From Methanosarcina sp. KYL-1 (GTDB lineage Archaea; Halobacteriota; Methanosarcinia; Methanosarcinales; Methanosarcinaceae): a DNA stretch of 64,000 nt. A program made the translations under genes and the position numbers. Where the stretch lies: positions 1-64,000 of the forward strand of contig NZ_VOUA01000003.1 of the NCBI RefSeq assembly GCF_024372725.1, given 5' to 3'. Of this stretch, positions 8,592-17,880 are shown in pieces (the stretch's first letter is position 1; every line of letters begins with the position of its first letter). The notes beneath the pieces were generated by a model. The model did not search any database, was not told the origin of the DNA, and was given only the letters and a program-made list of their open reading frames with translations.

Positions 8592-9989
8592 TCACCCCCA
8601 AACACCCACCTCTTCTTCTCCCCTACCTTCCATCTTCTCCTCAAAATGCCCAAACCTCCTGTACTCCCTCCACAACAGCCCCGCCGCCAGCCCGAACGCC
8701 ATAAAATCCGAGATCGGAAACGAAACCCATACCCCGTCCAGCCCGTAAAACCTCGGCAGTACCAGCACAAGTGGGAGCAGGAAAAGGAGCTGCCTTGCCA
8801 GCGAAAGGATGAAAGCGGGCCTGGCTTTTCCGAGTGCCTGGAACACGGTGGTCCCTACAATCTGGAAGCCCATAAAGGGCAGGACGAGCACGATAATCCT
8901 CATAGCCGAGGTGCCTGCGGCTGTAAGTTCTGCATCGGGGCTGAAGATGTGGATGATCGGGGCCGGGAAAAGGAAGAAGACAAGGAAACCTGCCAGGGAA
9001 AGGAGGGTGCTCACCTTCAGGGCGACCTTTACGGACTCGATCACCCTTGGAAACTGTTTTGCCCCGTAATTGTAGCCCACGATCGGCTGGAGCCCGAAGG
9101 AGATTCCCAGCATGGGCAGGAAGATGAACATGATCAGGCGCTGGATGATGCCGAAAGCTGCAATCGAGACGTCCCCTCCGTAGGTCCCAAGGGCGTTGTT
9201 TACGAAAATCATCATGAAGCTGTTGGAGGCTTCGATAACCAGGGGGCTCATCCCGATGGCAAGCATTTCCCTGCTTATGCCGGGGTCGGGTTTGAGCATC
9301 CCGATTTTGAAGGGCACGGAGCCTTTGCCTGCAAGGAAATAACGCAGCAGAAAGGCCATGGATACAAACTGGGCTATCACGGTCGCAATCGCAGCCCCCC
9401 TGACTCCCATCCCGAAGCCGAAAATGAAGACCGGGTCAAGCAGGATGTTCAAACCGGCGCCGAGCAGCATTCCAAACATGGCGTAGCGGGCGTTTCCCTC
9501 AGCCCTCACCAGGTCTTCGGCAGCAATCCCGAGGGTAAAAACGACCGAACCTGCCAGGGTGACTTCAAGGTAGTCCCTGGCATAGGGCATGATCCCCCCG
9601 GTTGCCCCGAAGAGTTCCAGCAGCGGGTCAAGGAAGTACAGCCCGACTGCCGCATAGGCGATCCCCAGGAAAATGGCAAGGGAAAAGGCGGTCCCGAGGG
9701 TCTTTTCGGCTTTATTGAGCTCTTTTGCCCCGAGCGCTCTGGAAGTTACGGATGCGCCTCCTACCCCTATCCCGATTCCGATCCCCAGGGCCAGCATCTG
9801 GATTGGAAACGCAATCACAAGCCCGCCGATGCCCTGGACGCTCTCTTCGCCAAGAGCCCTGCCCACGAAGATCGTATCCACTATATTGTACAGGGCGTAG
9901 ACGAGCATCCCGAGGATTGAGGGAGCCGAGAGCCTGAAGAGGAGTTTTCCAATTTTTTCCGTGCCTAAAAAGCTGCTGTGTTCTTGTAT
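8592..9989 (-). CDS. MATE family multidrug exporter, apparent AUA start codon
   Basis: The protein has about twelve hydrophobic segments and the MATE N-terminal pattern ALYNIVDTIFVGRALG. It should export cationic drugs or metabolites using an ion gradient. The first ATG (9908) falls inside TM1 and would drop the LGTEKIGKLLFRLSAPSI segment that members normally carry. In frame, 27 codons earlier at 9989-9987, is an ATA preceded by GGGGAGA with seven-base spacing; no ATG, GTG or TTG occurs between the upstream TAG and 9908. With AUA the product has 465 residues, a normal family length. Either initiation is at AUA or the start was lost by an ATG-to-ATA change. Confidence 0.85.
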   Translation of the reverse strand: MQEHSSFLGTEKIGKLLFRLSAPSILGMLVYALYNIVDTIFVGRALGEESVQGIGGLVIAFPIQMLALGIGIGIGVGGASVTSRALGAKELNKAEKTLGTAFSLAIFLGIAYAAVGLYFLDPLLELFGATGGIMPYARDYLEVTLAGSVVFTLGIAAEDLVRAEGNARYAMFGMLLGAGLNILLDPVFIFGFGMGVRGAAIATVIAQFVSMAFLLRYFLAGKGSVPFKIGMLKPDPGISREMLAIGMSPLVIEASNSFMMIFVNNALGTYGGDVSIAAFGIIQRLIMFIFLPMLGISFGLQPIVGYNYGAKQFPRVIESVKVALKVSTLLSLAGFLVFFLFPAPIIHIFSPDAELTAAGTSAMRIIVLVLPFMGFQIVGTTVFQALGKARPAFILSLARQLLFLLPLVLVLPRFYGLDGVWVSFPISDFMAFGLAAGLLWREYRRFGHFEEKMEGRGEEEVGVWG

Positions 9990-10471
9990 GCTGTTTCTCC
10001 CCTACTTGCGGTTTTTTACAGATAATTTTTAATGGTGGTCTTGCAGGATAATTTCTAGGGAAATTTACAGGGTCTTCAGGTGTGAAAGGTATAAAGCAGT
10101 TTCTTATCAAAAAAATGATGGCGGTTTCTGGTGATGACATCTTGTACCGGTTGCCGTGAAAGGGAAATGGAGTTCAGGCACGTTCTCCTTGCTGGTGGAG
10201 GAGAAAGTGAGTTCCCATATCAGTTACTGTGCTGGCTGTGTAATTGTTACTGTGCCGGCTGTGTACCGGTTATTGTACTGGTTATTGTACTGGTTATTGT
10301 ACCGGTCCTTGTCCCGGTTAAAAAGCTTTCTTATTGTGGCAATACAGGTACTTTTTTAAAGCGTCTTGAATAAATATTAACTGAAAATAGTATGGGTAGC
10401 TAAATTTTACAGACATCAATAAACAGCAATAAACCTTGAAATCTGAATTAAGGGATGAGGAGGCCGGATTA
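9990..10471. other. Gene-free spacer with a short tandem repeat
   Basis: The only structure I see is the 'ggttattgtact' array at 10236-10320. Open frames here are translations of that repeat. The Shine-Dalgarno GAGGAGGC for the surface-protein gene lies at its right end, near 10457. Confidence 0.6.
10236..10320. repeat. 12-bp degenerate tandem repeat
   Basis: Units of GGTTATTGTACT and variants are repeated about six times, continuing more loosely on both sides. Confidence 0.7.
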
Positions 10472-12373
10472 ATGAGGGCTTGCCGGATAAAAAAATATGT
10501 ACTTTTTATAGTTTCACTTCTGTTTTTTATTCAATGCTCAGCCTCGGTGCAGGCCGCAGGTGTAACGGACCCGACAGGAGATTTTGATTATCCTGACATT
10601 ACAGGGCTTGCCTCTGAGAGCAGGAACGGGTATCTTTATGTCGAAATCGATTTTGCAGAAAGCCTTGAAGGGGAGGACTGTGCAGGAGCTGTCTTTATCG
10701 ATACCGACAGGGACCCGAAGACCGGGTACAATGAGGGAAGCGGGGCAGACTACGTTTACGCTTTCAACGTGATGAGTATAATCTATTCCGACCCGATCGT
10801 CACAGCGACATTAAACGACGATCCGGTAAGCGAAGACACGCTTTTTATTTCCGGAAACCAGCTCTATATTGAAATTCCCCTCAGGATGCTCGGGAACGAT
10901 GATGGGGATATGGACATTTTTGTTGCAAGCCACATGGAACTTGTAAAGGCCCTCTTTTTTGACCGGGCTCCTGACTACGGGGTTTTGAACACGGAAACCG
11001 GAAAGGTCAGCATTCCCGTAAAGTCGGGGGACCTGGAGGGAAGTTTTCAGGACAGGTCAGGGGACTCTGAGGGGTCGGATATCACGGGGATCGATACCTG
11101 GGTGCACGACGGGGTCTTTGAGCTCCTGCTCACGTACAAAAACAATGTCAATTCCGGGGGCAACTTTTACGGGGAAGACTTAAACGGCTGGGTCTTCATC
11201 GATTCGGACCAGAATATCGCAACCGGTTTTACAAATACGGAGCAGGCCCCTCCTTCTTTTGGGGTTGACTACCGCCTTGACTACACTATCGGGTCCATGC
11301 TCGGGACGGATGCAAGCCTGGTAACGGAAAACAAGGACTCGGAACTGACGAAAATGGGCTATACACAGACCGGAGGAATTCCCCTGGGCGTGCCCTATAA
11401 CGATGCCATGTTTGCAGTTTCGAAAAACCAGGTCTTTTTCAGGATTCCCCTCGAAATGCTCGGCTCTGACGACGGGAAAATGAGCCTTGTTGCAGACTCC
11501 TTCACGGTTGATGAAGCCCTTTCAGGGAAGATGGACCGGGTCCCGGATTTTGGGGAAGGTGCCCTTGATACCGGGACAGGGAGGCTGAATCCCCTTTTTG
11601 CATATACCGAAAACCCCTCTGAGCTCAGGGACTCTTCCGGGGACTCCACAGGTTTCGGGTATGACGGGGACGACCTTACCTCGGTTGAGATCGGGTACTC
11701 CGGCAATATCATGCTGCTGACAATTACCTACAAAGAACTCGAACTTGACGATGGAGCCATCACCACCGTATTCTTTGACACGGCCAGGGACGCTTCAAAT
11801 CTTCCCGAATACATGCTTGTGTATTCCCTCTACAACGGAAAACTGGACGCCGACATCTTCGGGGACGTGGACGGGAAATACGGGGTAAGGGAAGCCGGGC
11901 ACCTGATCAGCATGAAAGGCAACAGGATGTACCTGAGCATTCCCCTTGAGTTCCTGAAAGACGAAGGAAATATGGATATCTATGTTGAAACAGCTCTCGT
12001 GCCAAGTAAATCTGAGATCCCGCTCACCGAAATGGGCAGGGAATGGATGGCAGGAGAAGAGACAAAGACCGGGACCGGGGAAATACACATCAACCCCGAC
12101 AAGTTTGGAAGGACGATCTACGACAGGGCACCGGATACAGGGTTCATTTCCATTTCAAAGCAGGGCACAGTGCAAACTACCCGGAATCAGCAGGTAAATC
12201 CGGAGGCAAACCCTGAGGACCCGGCACAGCAGTTCCCGGCTGCCGGACAGGATGCCGTCGGCCTGGAAGGGGAGGCTGAAGGCCAGAACCCCGAAAGTCC
12301 CGGACCCGGGACCTTACTCTCTGTTCTGGCGCTGTTTGCGGGAGTATTTGCCTTAAATCGTAAGGACGCCTGA
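10472..12373 (+). CDS. Three-domain surface protein with C-terminal sorting signal
   Basis: A signal peptide (residues 1-28: basic start, hydrophobic core, ASVQA cleavage region) is followed by three homologous domains of about 170 residues. Each opens with a D-x-SGD-like motif (DPTGDF, DRSGDS, DSSGDS) and contains an F-I/F-D-T/S-D motif and an IPLEFL/IPLEML/IPLRML motif. The C-terminus is a Pro/Gly/Glu-rich linker, PGPG, one hydrophobic helix and NRKDA, resembling the PGF-CTERM signal processed by archaeosortase. The protein is probably anchored outside the cell membrane; its binding partner is unknown. The ATG at 10472, after GAGGAGGC, is preferred over a TTG 36 bases earlier. Confidence 0.8.
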   Translation: MRACRIKKYVLFIVSLLFFIQCSASVQAAGVTDPTGDFDYPDITGLASESRNGYLYVEIDFAESLEGEDCAGAVFIDTDRDPKTGYNEGSGADYVYAFNVMSIIYSDPIVTATLNDDPVSEDTLFISGNQLYIEIPLRMLGNDDGDMDIFVASHMELVKALFFDRAPDYGVLNTETGKVSIPVKSGDLEGSFQDRSGDSEGSDITGIDTWVHDGVFELLLTYKNNVNSGGNFYGEDLNGWVFIDSDQNIATGFTNTEQAPPSFGVDYRLDYTIGSMLGTDASLVTENKDSELTKMGYTQTGGIPLGVPYNDAMFAVSKNQVFFRIPLEMLGSDDGKMSLVADSFTVDEALSGKMDRVPDFGEGALDTGTGRLNPLFAYTENPSELRDSSGDSTGFGYDGDDLTSVEIGYSGNIMLLTITYKELELDDGAITTVFFDTARDASNLPEYMLVYSLYNGKLDADIFGDVDGKYGVREAGHLISMKGNRMYLSIPLEFLKDEGNMDIYVETALVPSKSEIPLTEMGREWMAGEETKTGTGEIHINPDKFGRTIYDRAPDTGFISISKQGTVQTTRNQQVNPEANPEDPAQQFPAAGQDAVGLEGEAEGQNPESPGPGTLLSVLALFAGVFALNRKDA

Positions 12374-12530
12374 AGCCATAGATTGAAGTTGCAATTGAAG
12401 CCACATACTGAAGCCACATACTGATGCCCGGGTCTTTCCCGGGAACATATTAATTGGCAGAAAGTAACCGATAGAATGTAACCGACAGAACGTACAAAAG
12501 AGAAATAAAATTGCAAAACCAGTTAAGGGT

Positions 12531-13454
12531 ATGAAAATCCTCACATTCGGGGAAGCCCTCTTCGACATCATCAACGGCTCAGCTCATTTGGGCGGCGCTC
12601 CCCTTAACCTTGCCGCCCACCTTGCAAAACTGGGATCAAAACCGGCAGTTATTTCCGCAGTCGGAAGAGATGAACTCGGAAAAAACCTTCTTTTGAAGGC
12701 TGAGGAAATGGGAATTGACACCTCATACATCCTGACCGATGAACAGAGACCTACTGGAACCGTCACCGTTGAGCTTGAAGGAGAAGGAATTCCTCACTTC
12801 ATCATCAATGAAGGCGTAGCCTGGGACGCGATTACGCTGAAAGACGGGGAAATAGAAGCCCTTACTGCTGAAGAATGGGGCGTTTTCTGTTTTGGGACCC
12901 TTGCCCAGCGCTCGGAAGCAAACAGGAAAACACTTCAGGGGCTGCTTTCGGTACTCAGGGCAAGGCACATTTTCTACGATGTAAACCTGAGGCCCGGGTT
13001 TTACGAAAAAGAGTGGATAGCGGCCTCCCTTGCCTGTGCCGATATAGTAAAAATGAACTCCGAAGAGGCCGGAATAATTTACAGACTGCTTTTCGGGACA
13101 GCAAGGGGCTGCACCTGTGAAGATTTCTGCCGCTTGCTCGTGGAAAAATACCCTGGAATCTCCATAATCTGCATAACAAAAGGGCCTGAGGGGGCAGCAG
13201 TTTATCATAAAGATTCCTGCGGATGTATATTCGAGGAAATCGAAACCACCCCGGTAAAAGTTGCTGATACTGTCGGAGCCGGAGATGCCTTTTCCGCAGG
13301 CTTCCTTTACGCTTACCTCTCAGGGAGCAGCATCCTCAAAGCCGCTGGTTTTGCCTGCGAGCTCGGGACTTACGTGGCTTCGAAACCCGGAGCAATCCCG
13401 GGATATTCGGAGGAGATTCTAAAAAAAGTTGGGGGATTGGAGTGGAGGGATTGA
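12531..13454 (+). CDS. PfkB family sugar kinase (fructokinase-like)
   Basis: The 307-residue protein has both PfkB signatures: an N-terminal GGAPLNLAAHLAKLG substrate-side motif and the C-terminal DTVGAGDAFSAG motif with the catalytic aspartate in GAGD. It transfers phosphate from ATP to a sugar or nucleoside in the cytoplasm; the N-terminus FGEALFDII is closest to fructokinases, but the substrate is not certain. Length is normal. It begins at the ATG at 12531, is transcribed in the same direction as the surface-protein gene about 160 bases upstream, and stands apart from the following membrane operon. Confidence 0.88.
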   Translation: MKILTFGEALFDIINGSAHLGGAPLNLAAHLAKLGSKPAVISAVGRDELGKNLLLKAEEMGIDTSYILTDEQRPTGTVTVELEGEGIPHFIINEGVAWDAITLKDGEIEALTAEEWGVFCFGTLAQRSEANRKTLQGLLSVLRARHIFYDVNLRPGFYEKEWIAASLACADIVKMNSEEAGIIYRLLFGTARGCTCEDFCRLLVEKYPGISIICITKGPEGAAVYHKDSCGCIFEEIETTPVKVADTVGAGDAFSAGFLYAYLSGSSILKAAGFACELGTYVASKPGAIPGYSEEILKKVGGLEWRD

Positions 13455-13503
13455 AAAAGAGAAGGGCTCCTTAAATAATGTATCTAAAAGTTTATGATGA
13501 TCA

Positions 13504-14670
13504 ATGTGCCATTATACGTATATGCTCGATGAAGACCTGATCCGGAAATGGCTGGATGAAGGCACCATTGATCGTACTCAGGCAGAAAAAATGCGGACTG
13601 ACCTTACGGAATACAGGAAGGAACGCAGGTCAAAAAAGCAAATCGTTGCCTTTTCGACCATCGGGGCGATTTTAATCGGGATTGGTGCTATCCTGTTTGT
13701 GGCTTCCAACTGGGAGAAACTCGGAAATACTGTAAAAGTGCTGCTGCTTGTGGGCAGTACTGTGGGCATACACTATACGGGTTATCGTTTGAAATACGAG
13801 AAACAGAAATACCCGCGGGCAGGCTCTGCCCTGATCTTCCTCTCAGCCCTATTCTTCGGAGCCAGCCTCTTTTTAATTGCCCAGATCTACAACATCAACG
13901 CAAACAACAGTACCCTTGTCCTGATCTGGATTCTGGGAGTTTTTCCCCTGGTCTACGGGTACCGGTCTGCCCCGATTGCGGGGCTTTGTTCTCTGCTCTT
14001 TTACCTCTGGATCGGCCTGCTGTACGGGGAGAGGGCTGACTTCAGTGAATTGATTAACATATGGGACCTCTACCTCATATCAGGCATCGGAATCTATTTT
14101 ATCGGGACTTTGCACGGGCTTGCAGATAAAACAAAACATGCTGAAGTGCCGTTTAAGTTCATGGGGCTGCAGGCTGCACTCTTTGCACTGTTCATACACA
14201 CCTTCGAACTCGGGGAATACACAGTTGAAAAAATCGTTCCCGTAATTTATGCTGTCCTGGGAATCCTTTTCCTGGCAGTCCTGCTCTCACCACTCCGGAA
14301 AAGGCTCGCAAGCTTCCAGGCGGATGCTAGCGTATCCGTAATTGCCTTATTGATGGCAGGAATAACCCTCACGACAATATACATCCCGGCATCGGAAAAT
14401 ATTTACATGGTCGTGTTTAACGTCATTTTCCTCGGGATTTTGACCTTCCTGCTGTATGCGGGATATGGCACCGAAAATATCACCATCATCAACACTGCAA
14501 TGTTCTGGTTTATACTCCTGATCTTTGCCAGGTACTTTGACTTTTTCTGGGACCTGCTCCCAAGGTCGCTCTTTTTCATTGTCGGAGGGCTTGTTTTGCT
14601 GGTAATGAGCGTGGTTATGGAAAGAAAAAGAAGGGAGCTGAAAGCTCAGTTTACCGGAGGGGAACAATGA
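13504..14670 (+). CDS. DUF2157 domain membrane protein
   Basis: A soluble N-terminal part (residues 1-50) resembling the DUF2157 head is followed by about ten hydrophobic segments. The family is an uncharacterised bacterial and archaeal membrane family that often sits beside GDYXXLXY genes, as here. Two in-frame ATGs, 13504 and 13522, precede the conserved LDEDLIRKWLDEG segment, and neither has an obvious Shine-Dalgarno. The stop overlaps the ATG of the next small frame (ATGA), which suggests translational coupling. Confidence 0.8.
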   Translation: MCHYTYMLDEDLIRKWLDEGTIDRTQAEKMRTDLTEYRKERRSKKQIVAFSTIGAILIGIGAILFVASNWEKLGNTVKVLLLVGSTVGIHYTGYRLKYEKQKYPRAGSALIFLSALFFGASLFLIAQIYNINANNSTLVLIWILGVFPLVYGYRSAPIAGLCSLLFYLWIGLLYGERADFSELINIWDLYLISGIGIYFIGTLHGLADKTKHAEVPFKFMGLQAALFALFIHTFELGEYTVEKIVPVIYAVLGILFLAVLLSPLRKRLASFQADASVSVIALLMAGITLTTIYIPASENIYMVVFNVIFLGILTFLLYAGYGTENITIINTAMFWFILLIFARYFDFFWDLLPRSLFFIVGGLVLLVMSVVMERKRRELKAQFTGGEQ

Positions 14671-14774
14671 AAATCGGCGTTTTCGGACTTCAGGGTAACG
14701 GAGCCGGGGCTCTTTCAGGATCCGTGGCTCTTTCGGAACCCACGGTACTATCAGGAGCAGGAGGAATCTTATGA
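14667..14774 (+). CDS. 35-codon coupled reading frame
   Basis: This frame overlaps the upstream stop and the downstream start by ATGA junctions on both sides and has a strong Shine-Dalgarno (GGAGGGG) six bases before its ATG. The N-terminus MKIGVFGLQGN resembles the start of PdxT-type glutaminase subunits, but the rest is a Gly/Ser/Leu-rich low-complexity tail read from a short direct repeat (ggctctttc). It may be a real micro-protein, a translational bridge that carries ribosomes to the next gene, or the stub of a deleted gene. The precise overlaps favour translation. Confidence 0.45.
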   Translation: MKIGVFGLQGNGAGALSGSVALSEPTVLSGAGGIL

Positions 14775-15487
14775 GCCCAAAGAAAATCTTTTACCTCACC
14801 GTGGTCTTCTGGCTCCTGATCTTTTCAGGTATTATAGTTTATAAGGAATACACCCTGAGGACCGGCACGGAAGTTGTGCTGAAAACCGTGCCCGTAGACC
14901 CGAGGGACCTCTTCCGGGGAGACTACGTTGTCCTTAATTATGAGATCAGTACCCTGGACCTCAGTGAAATCCCGGCTGAAGATACCCAATTTTGGTACAA
15001 TGACCGGATATACCTGGCCCTGGAAATTAAAGACGGCTACGGAGTGCCCAAAAAAATATACAAAAACCCACCCGAGGATGAGCTCTACATCAAAGGCAAA
15101 GTAACGGGTATATTGTACGAAGAAATACCACTGCCCGAAAGAGAAATCATTCCGGAAGAAGTTGAACCTATCGAAGCTGTACAGCCAGAAACCGAAACAG
15201 CAGAAATTGCGCCATCGGAAGCTATGCCTGAAGAACCGGTTATAGAAGAAACTGTAGTCGAAGAACGCTTACCGGAAGAAATCGAAATATCAGGAGAGGA
15301 AATAACCGTTGATAAACTCATTGTTGAGTACGGCATTGAAAGCTATTTTGTGCCGGAAGGCAGGGGACTTGAAATAGAAAGTGAGCGGTGGGAAGGAAAA
15401 AAGGTCGATGTGGCAGTTGTTATTGACAGGTTTGGAAATGCAGTAATTAGAAATCTGTTAATTGACGGGGAAAAAGTGGAGTTTTAA
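14771..15487 (+). CDS. GDYXXLXY domain protein
   Basis: One N-terminal membrane segment (residues 5-24) precedes an extracytoplasmic domain with the name-giving motif, seen as RGDYVVLNYE near residue 50. Between two conserved blocks is an unusual insert of about 55 residues (roughly 118-175) rich in Glu, Pro, Val and Ile, likely disordered and highly acidic. Family members are membrane-anchored and of unknown function and frequently accompany DUF2157. It starts at the ATG at 14771, overlapping the preceding stop. Confidence 0.8.
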   Translation: MSPKKIFYLTVVFWLLIFSGIIVYKEYTLRTGTEVVLKTVPVDPRDLFRGDYVVLNYEISTLDLSEIPAEDTQFWYNDRIYLALEIKDGYGVPKKIYKNPPEDELYIKGKVTGILYEEIPLPEREIIPEEVEPIEAVQPETETAEIAPSEAMPEEPVIEETVVEERLPEEIEISGEEITVDKLIVEYGIESYFVPEGRGLEIESERWEGKKVDVAVVIDRFGNAVIRNLLIDGEKVEF

Positions 15488-15512
15488 TGAAAAGAGGTTA
15501 CTGCAAGGACTT

Positions 15513-16130
15513 TTAAAAAGGAATCCCCCACAGAGGGTACCATTTCTCCACATTTTTTTCGATTGGCATCTCCCGCTCCATCCCGGTCCTGAGCCTGAAT
15601 TCGAAGGAGCTGTCCCTCTGCCTGCCCGAAAGCGGGATGAAGGGGTAATAGGTCCCCTGCTTGAAATTGTAGATCCAGTAGACCGCTCTTTTGCCTGAAG
15701 TCCTGCCTCCGCTTCCGGAAAGCCCGGGCTCGGGTTCGCTGTCAAAGCGGTAAATGGCGCAGAGGATCTGCTGGCCGAAGCCTTGGTCTTCAAGGGTCTG
15801 GCTGACCAGGTGGATGTTTGCGACCAGGTCTTCGAAGTCGGGGTCCTTGAAAATGGCCCAGAGGAAGTTGTATTCGTCTTTTTCGAGCCTGAATTCGGTC
15901 TCGGTCTCCTTTGCACTGTACTCCAGGAGCTCTTCGATCTCTTTTCTGGCATCAGCGTAGGCGGAAGCTTCTATGGGCTTGAAGCAGATTCCCGCTGACC
16001 CTGAAGGTTTCAGGTCCAGGTTGCTTTCCAGGGTAATGGCTGCTGTTGAGATTGCAAAAAGCTTCTCAGACTTTGCCTCTGGCAGCCTGCTTCTCCCGAG
16101 GACCGTGTCCACAAAATCCCGAAAACCCAT
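15513..16130 (-). CDS. pspAB: PspA-associated protein PspAB
   Basis: The 205-residue soluble protein begins GFRDFVDTVLGRSRL and has the alpha/beta arrangement and aromatic C-terminus (KWYPLWGIPF) that I associate with the archaeal PspAB family, found near HtpX or PspA-type envelope-stress genes. The htpX gene lies 69 bases upstream on the same strand, which supports this reading and suggests an envelope-quality operon. Its biochemical activity is unknown. Confidence 0.75.
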   Translation of the reverse strand: MGFRDFVDTVLGRSRLPEAKSEKLFAISTAAITLESNLDLKPSGSAGICFKPIEASAYADARKEIEELLEYSAKETETEFRLEKDEYNFLWAIFKDPDFEDLVANIHLVSQTLEDQGFGQQILCAIYRFDSEPEPGLSGSGGRTSGKRAVYWIYNFKQGTYYPFIPLSGRQRDSSFEFRLRTGMEREMPIEKNVEKWYPLWGIPF

Positions 16131-16199
16131 TATTTATCTCCTGTGAAAACTCTTCTTTGAAAACTCTTCTGTCCGGTGTCTGCTATTTCCATTCCTTTT

Positions 16200-17084
16200 T
16201 CAGGCCAGCTCTTTCTGAATCTTTTCAAGTTCTGCTATCCTTTTTTCCACAGACGGGTGGGTTGAAAAGAGGTCCATGATGGAAGAGCCTGAGATTGCAG
16301 GGATTATGAAAAAGGCGTTCATCCCCTCGACTTTCCTGAGGTCTTCGGTGGGCACCTTCTGCATGAGCCCGCTTATCTTCATGAGGGCGGACGCAAGGTT
16401 TGAGGGCTGCCCTGTAATGACTGCCGAGCCCCTGTCTGCGGAAAATTCCCTGTAGCGGGAGAGGGCGCGGATAAGCAGGAAACTTATGAGCCAGACCCCC
16501 AGGGAGACGAGCCAGACCAGCAAAATGCCCCCTCCGTCCCTTCTTCTCCCCCCTCCCATGTCCCCGAAGTAGAGGCTGTAGCGGACAACGTAGAAGGCTA
16601 CGGTTGAGAGGAAACTGGCAATGGTCATGACCATGACGTCCCGGTTCTTTATGTGGCTCAGCTCATGGGCAAGCACGGCTTCCAGTTCGGCCGGGTTGAG
16701 TTTGTCCATAATCCCCGTTGTAACAGCAACCACGGCGTTATTCGGGCTCCTGCCCGTGGCAAAGGCATTCGGGACCTGGGTCTGGACAATGGCGACCCTG
16801 GGTATCGGAATGTCGGCTATTGCGCAGAGCCGGGCGATCATCTCATGCAGCTTAGGGGCCTCGCTTTCGGAAACGATATGGGCTCCGGTAGTCCAGAGCA
16901 CCATTTTGTCCGAGTAAAAGTACTGGACTGCCATGAAAAAGCCCACAAAAAACAGCATGAAAACCGGAGGAGTCCCGCTGTACGAAAGAAACGCAAGGAA
17001 AAAGAGGTAAACTGCTGCCAGAAGAAACATCGTAAATAGCATCCTGCCCTGAAGTCCCCAGTCCTGTTCCCATTTTCGCTTCAT
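16200..17084 (-). CDS. htpX: Membrane zinc metalloprotease HtpX
   Basis: The 294-residue protein has two N-terminal membrane segments, the zinc site HELSHIKNRD near residue 140, two further hydrophobic segments, and the downstream ligand region SRYREFSADRGS. This is the M48B layout. HtpX degrades damaged membrane proteins with its active site on the cytoplasmic face. The length is full and the start is the ATG at 17084. The pspAB gene follows on the same strand, so the two are probably co-transcribed. Confidence 0.95.
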   Translation of the reverse strand: MKRKWEQDWGLQGRMLFTMFLLAAVYLFFLAFLSYSGTPPVFMLFFVGFFMAVQYFYSDKMVLWTTGAHIVSESEAPKLHEMIARLCAIADIPIPRVAIVQTQVPNAFATGRSPNNAVVAVTTGIMDKLNPAELEAVLAHELSHIKNRDVMVMTIASFLSTVAFYVVRYSLYFGDMGGGRRRDGGGILLVWLVSLGVWLISFLLIRALSRYREFSADRGSAVITGQPSNLASALMKISGLMQKVPTEDLRKVEGMNAFFIIPAISGSSIMDLFSTHPSVEKRIAELEKIQKELA

Positions 17085-17361
17085 GGATTACTGCCCCCAA
17101 TTATTTATTATGCATTTCTGATCTTGTGCCTGTTAGTTTATGCCTGTTAGTTTATGCCTGCCAATTTGTTATACTTCTTTGTCCTTCATCCTATTTCTTC
17201 TTTCATTTCCGCTGCTTCTTATCATTTACCCTGGTTCCCATCATTTCCGCTGCTTCCTCCGGGTGAGCTCCCCTGACAAGTAAACGGGTTTGATCCGTGC
17301 AAAACCGCTGTAATTCACTCATTCAGTTATCCATTGAAACCTTTTTTGATTTATTTTTCAG

Positions 17362-17410
17362 GTGCCGGCGCTCTCACCGGCTGCCGAAGCAGCCGGTCTT
17401 TTCCAGAAAG
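17362..17410 (-). ncRNA. Repeated hairpin element, copy 3
   Basis: On the minus strand, CCGGCTGC and GCAGCCGG pair around a TTCG tetraloop (17377-17396). The stem follows GGAAAAGA and precedes TGAGAGC, as in the other copies. A C(UUCG)G loop is exceptionally stable in RNA, which favours an RNA-level role. Confidence 0.5.
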
Positions 17411-17502
17411 TATATTTTGATGCCTAAAAAGTTCATTCAGATGACTGACAAAGGAAAGTATATTTTGATGTCTAAATAGTTCATTCGGATGACTGACAAA
17501 GT
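17407..17502. repeat. Two copies of a 48-bp direct repeat
   Basis: Each copy begins AAAGTATATTTTGATG and ends GATGACTGACAAAG, with a few mismatches. A decayed third copy continues to about 17580. Confidence 0.75.
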
Positions 17503-17650
17503 ATAGTTAAATGACCAAAAAGTATATCCAAATAACTGTATAAAATGTATTTTGATTGCAAAAAGAAACTTCGGATGACTTAGCGAAGCACCATAGAAAA
17601 AATACAGATTTGATTTTTATCGGCGCAGGAGTAAACACGAAAATATCACA

Positions 17651-17710
17651 CATGAGATGTATTATACATGAGATGTATTATACATGAGATGTATTATACA
17701 TGAGATGTAC
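17651..17710. repeat. 16-bp tandem repeat, nearly four units
   Basis: The unit CATGAGATGTATTATA is repeated three times exactly, then partially. Confidence 0.85.
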
Positions 17711-17799
17711 GTTAGCTTTAATTCATATTCCAGCTTCACATAACCGTTTACGAGTATTGCAGAAACTGAGAACACTTTCTCAGCCGCCTGATGAACAAG

Positions 17800-17880
17800 C
17801 TGTAACCGCAATATCAGCGTGTATATAAATAAACTGTTATTGCAATATCAGCGTGTATATAAATAAGCTGTAATTGCAAT
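17800..17880. repeat. Two copies of a repeat containing TATA-like sequence
   Basis: The segment GCAATATCAGCGTGTATA followed by TAAATAA-CTGT is present twice. The GTATATAAATAA core resembles an archaeal TATA box, so each copy could act as a promoter, but no gene starts nearby. Confidence 0.6.

Noticed and set aside
8481-9920. A 479-codon plus-strand frame opposite the MATE gene
   Set aside because: Its translation is low-complexity and rich in His, Gly, Glu and Lys, the typical antisense shadow of a membrane-protein gene, while the minus strand encodes a clear MATE transporter.
10131-10373. An 80-codon plus-strand frame
   Set aside because: Most of its length is the 12-bp repeat read as Val/Leu/Ile/Pro runs, with no ribosome-binding site and no family.
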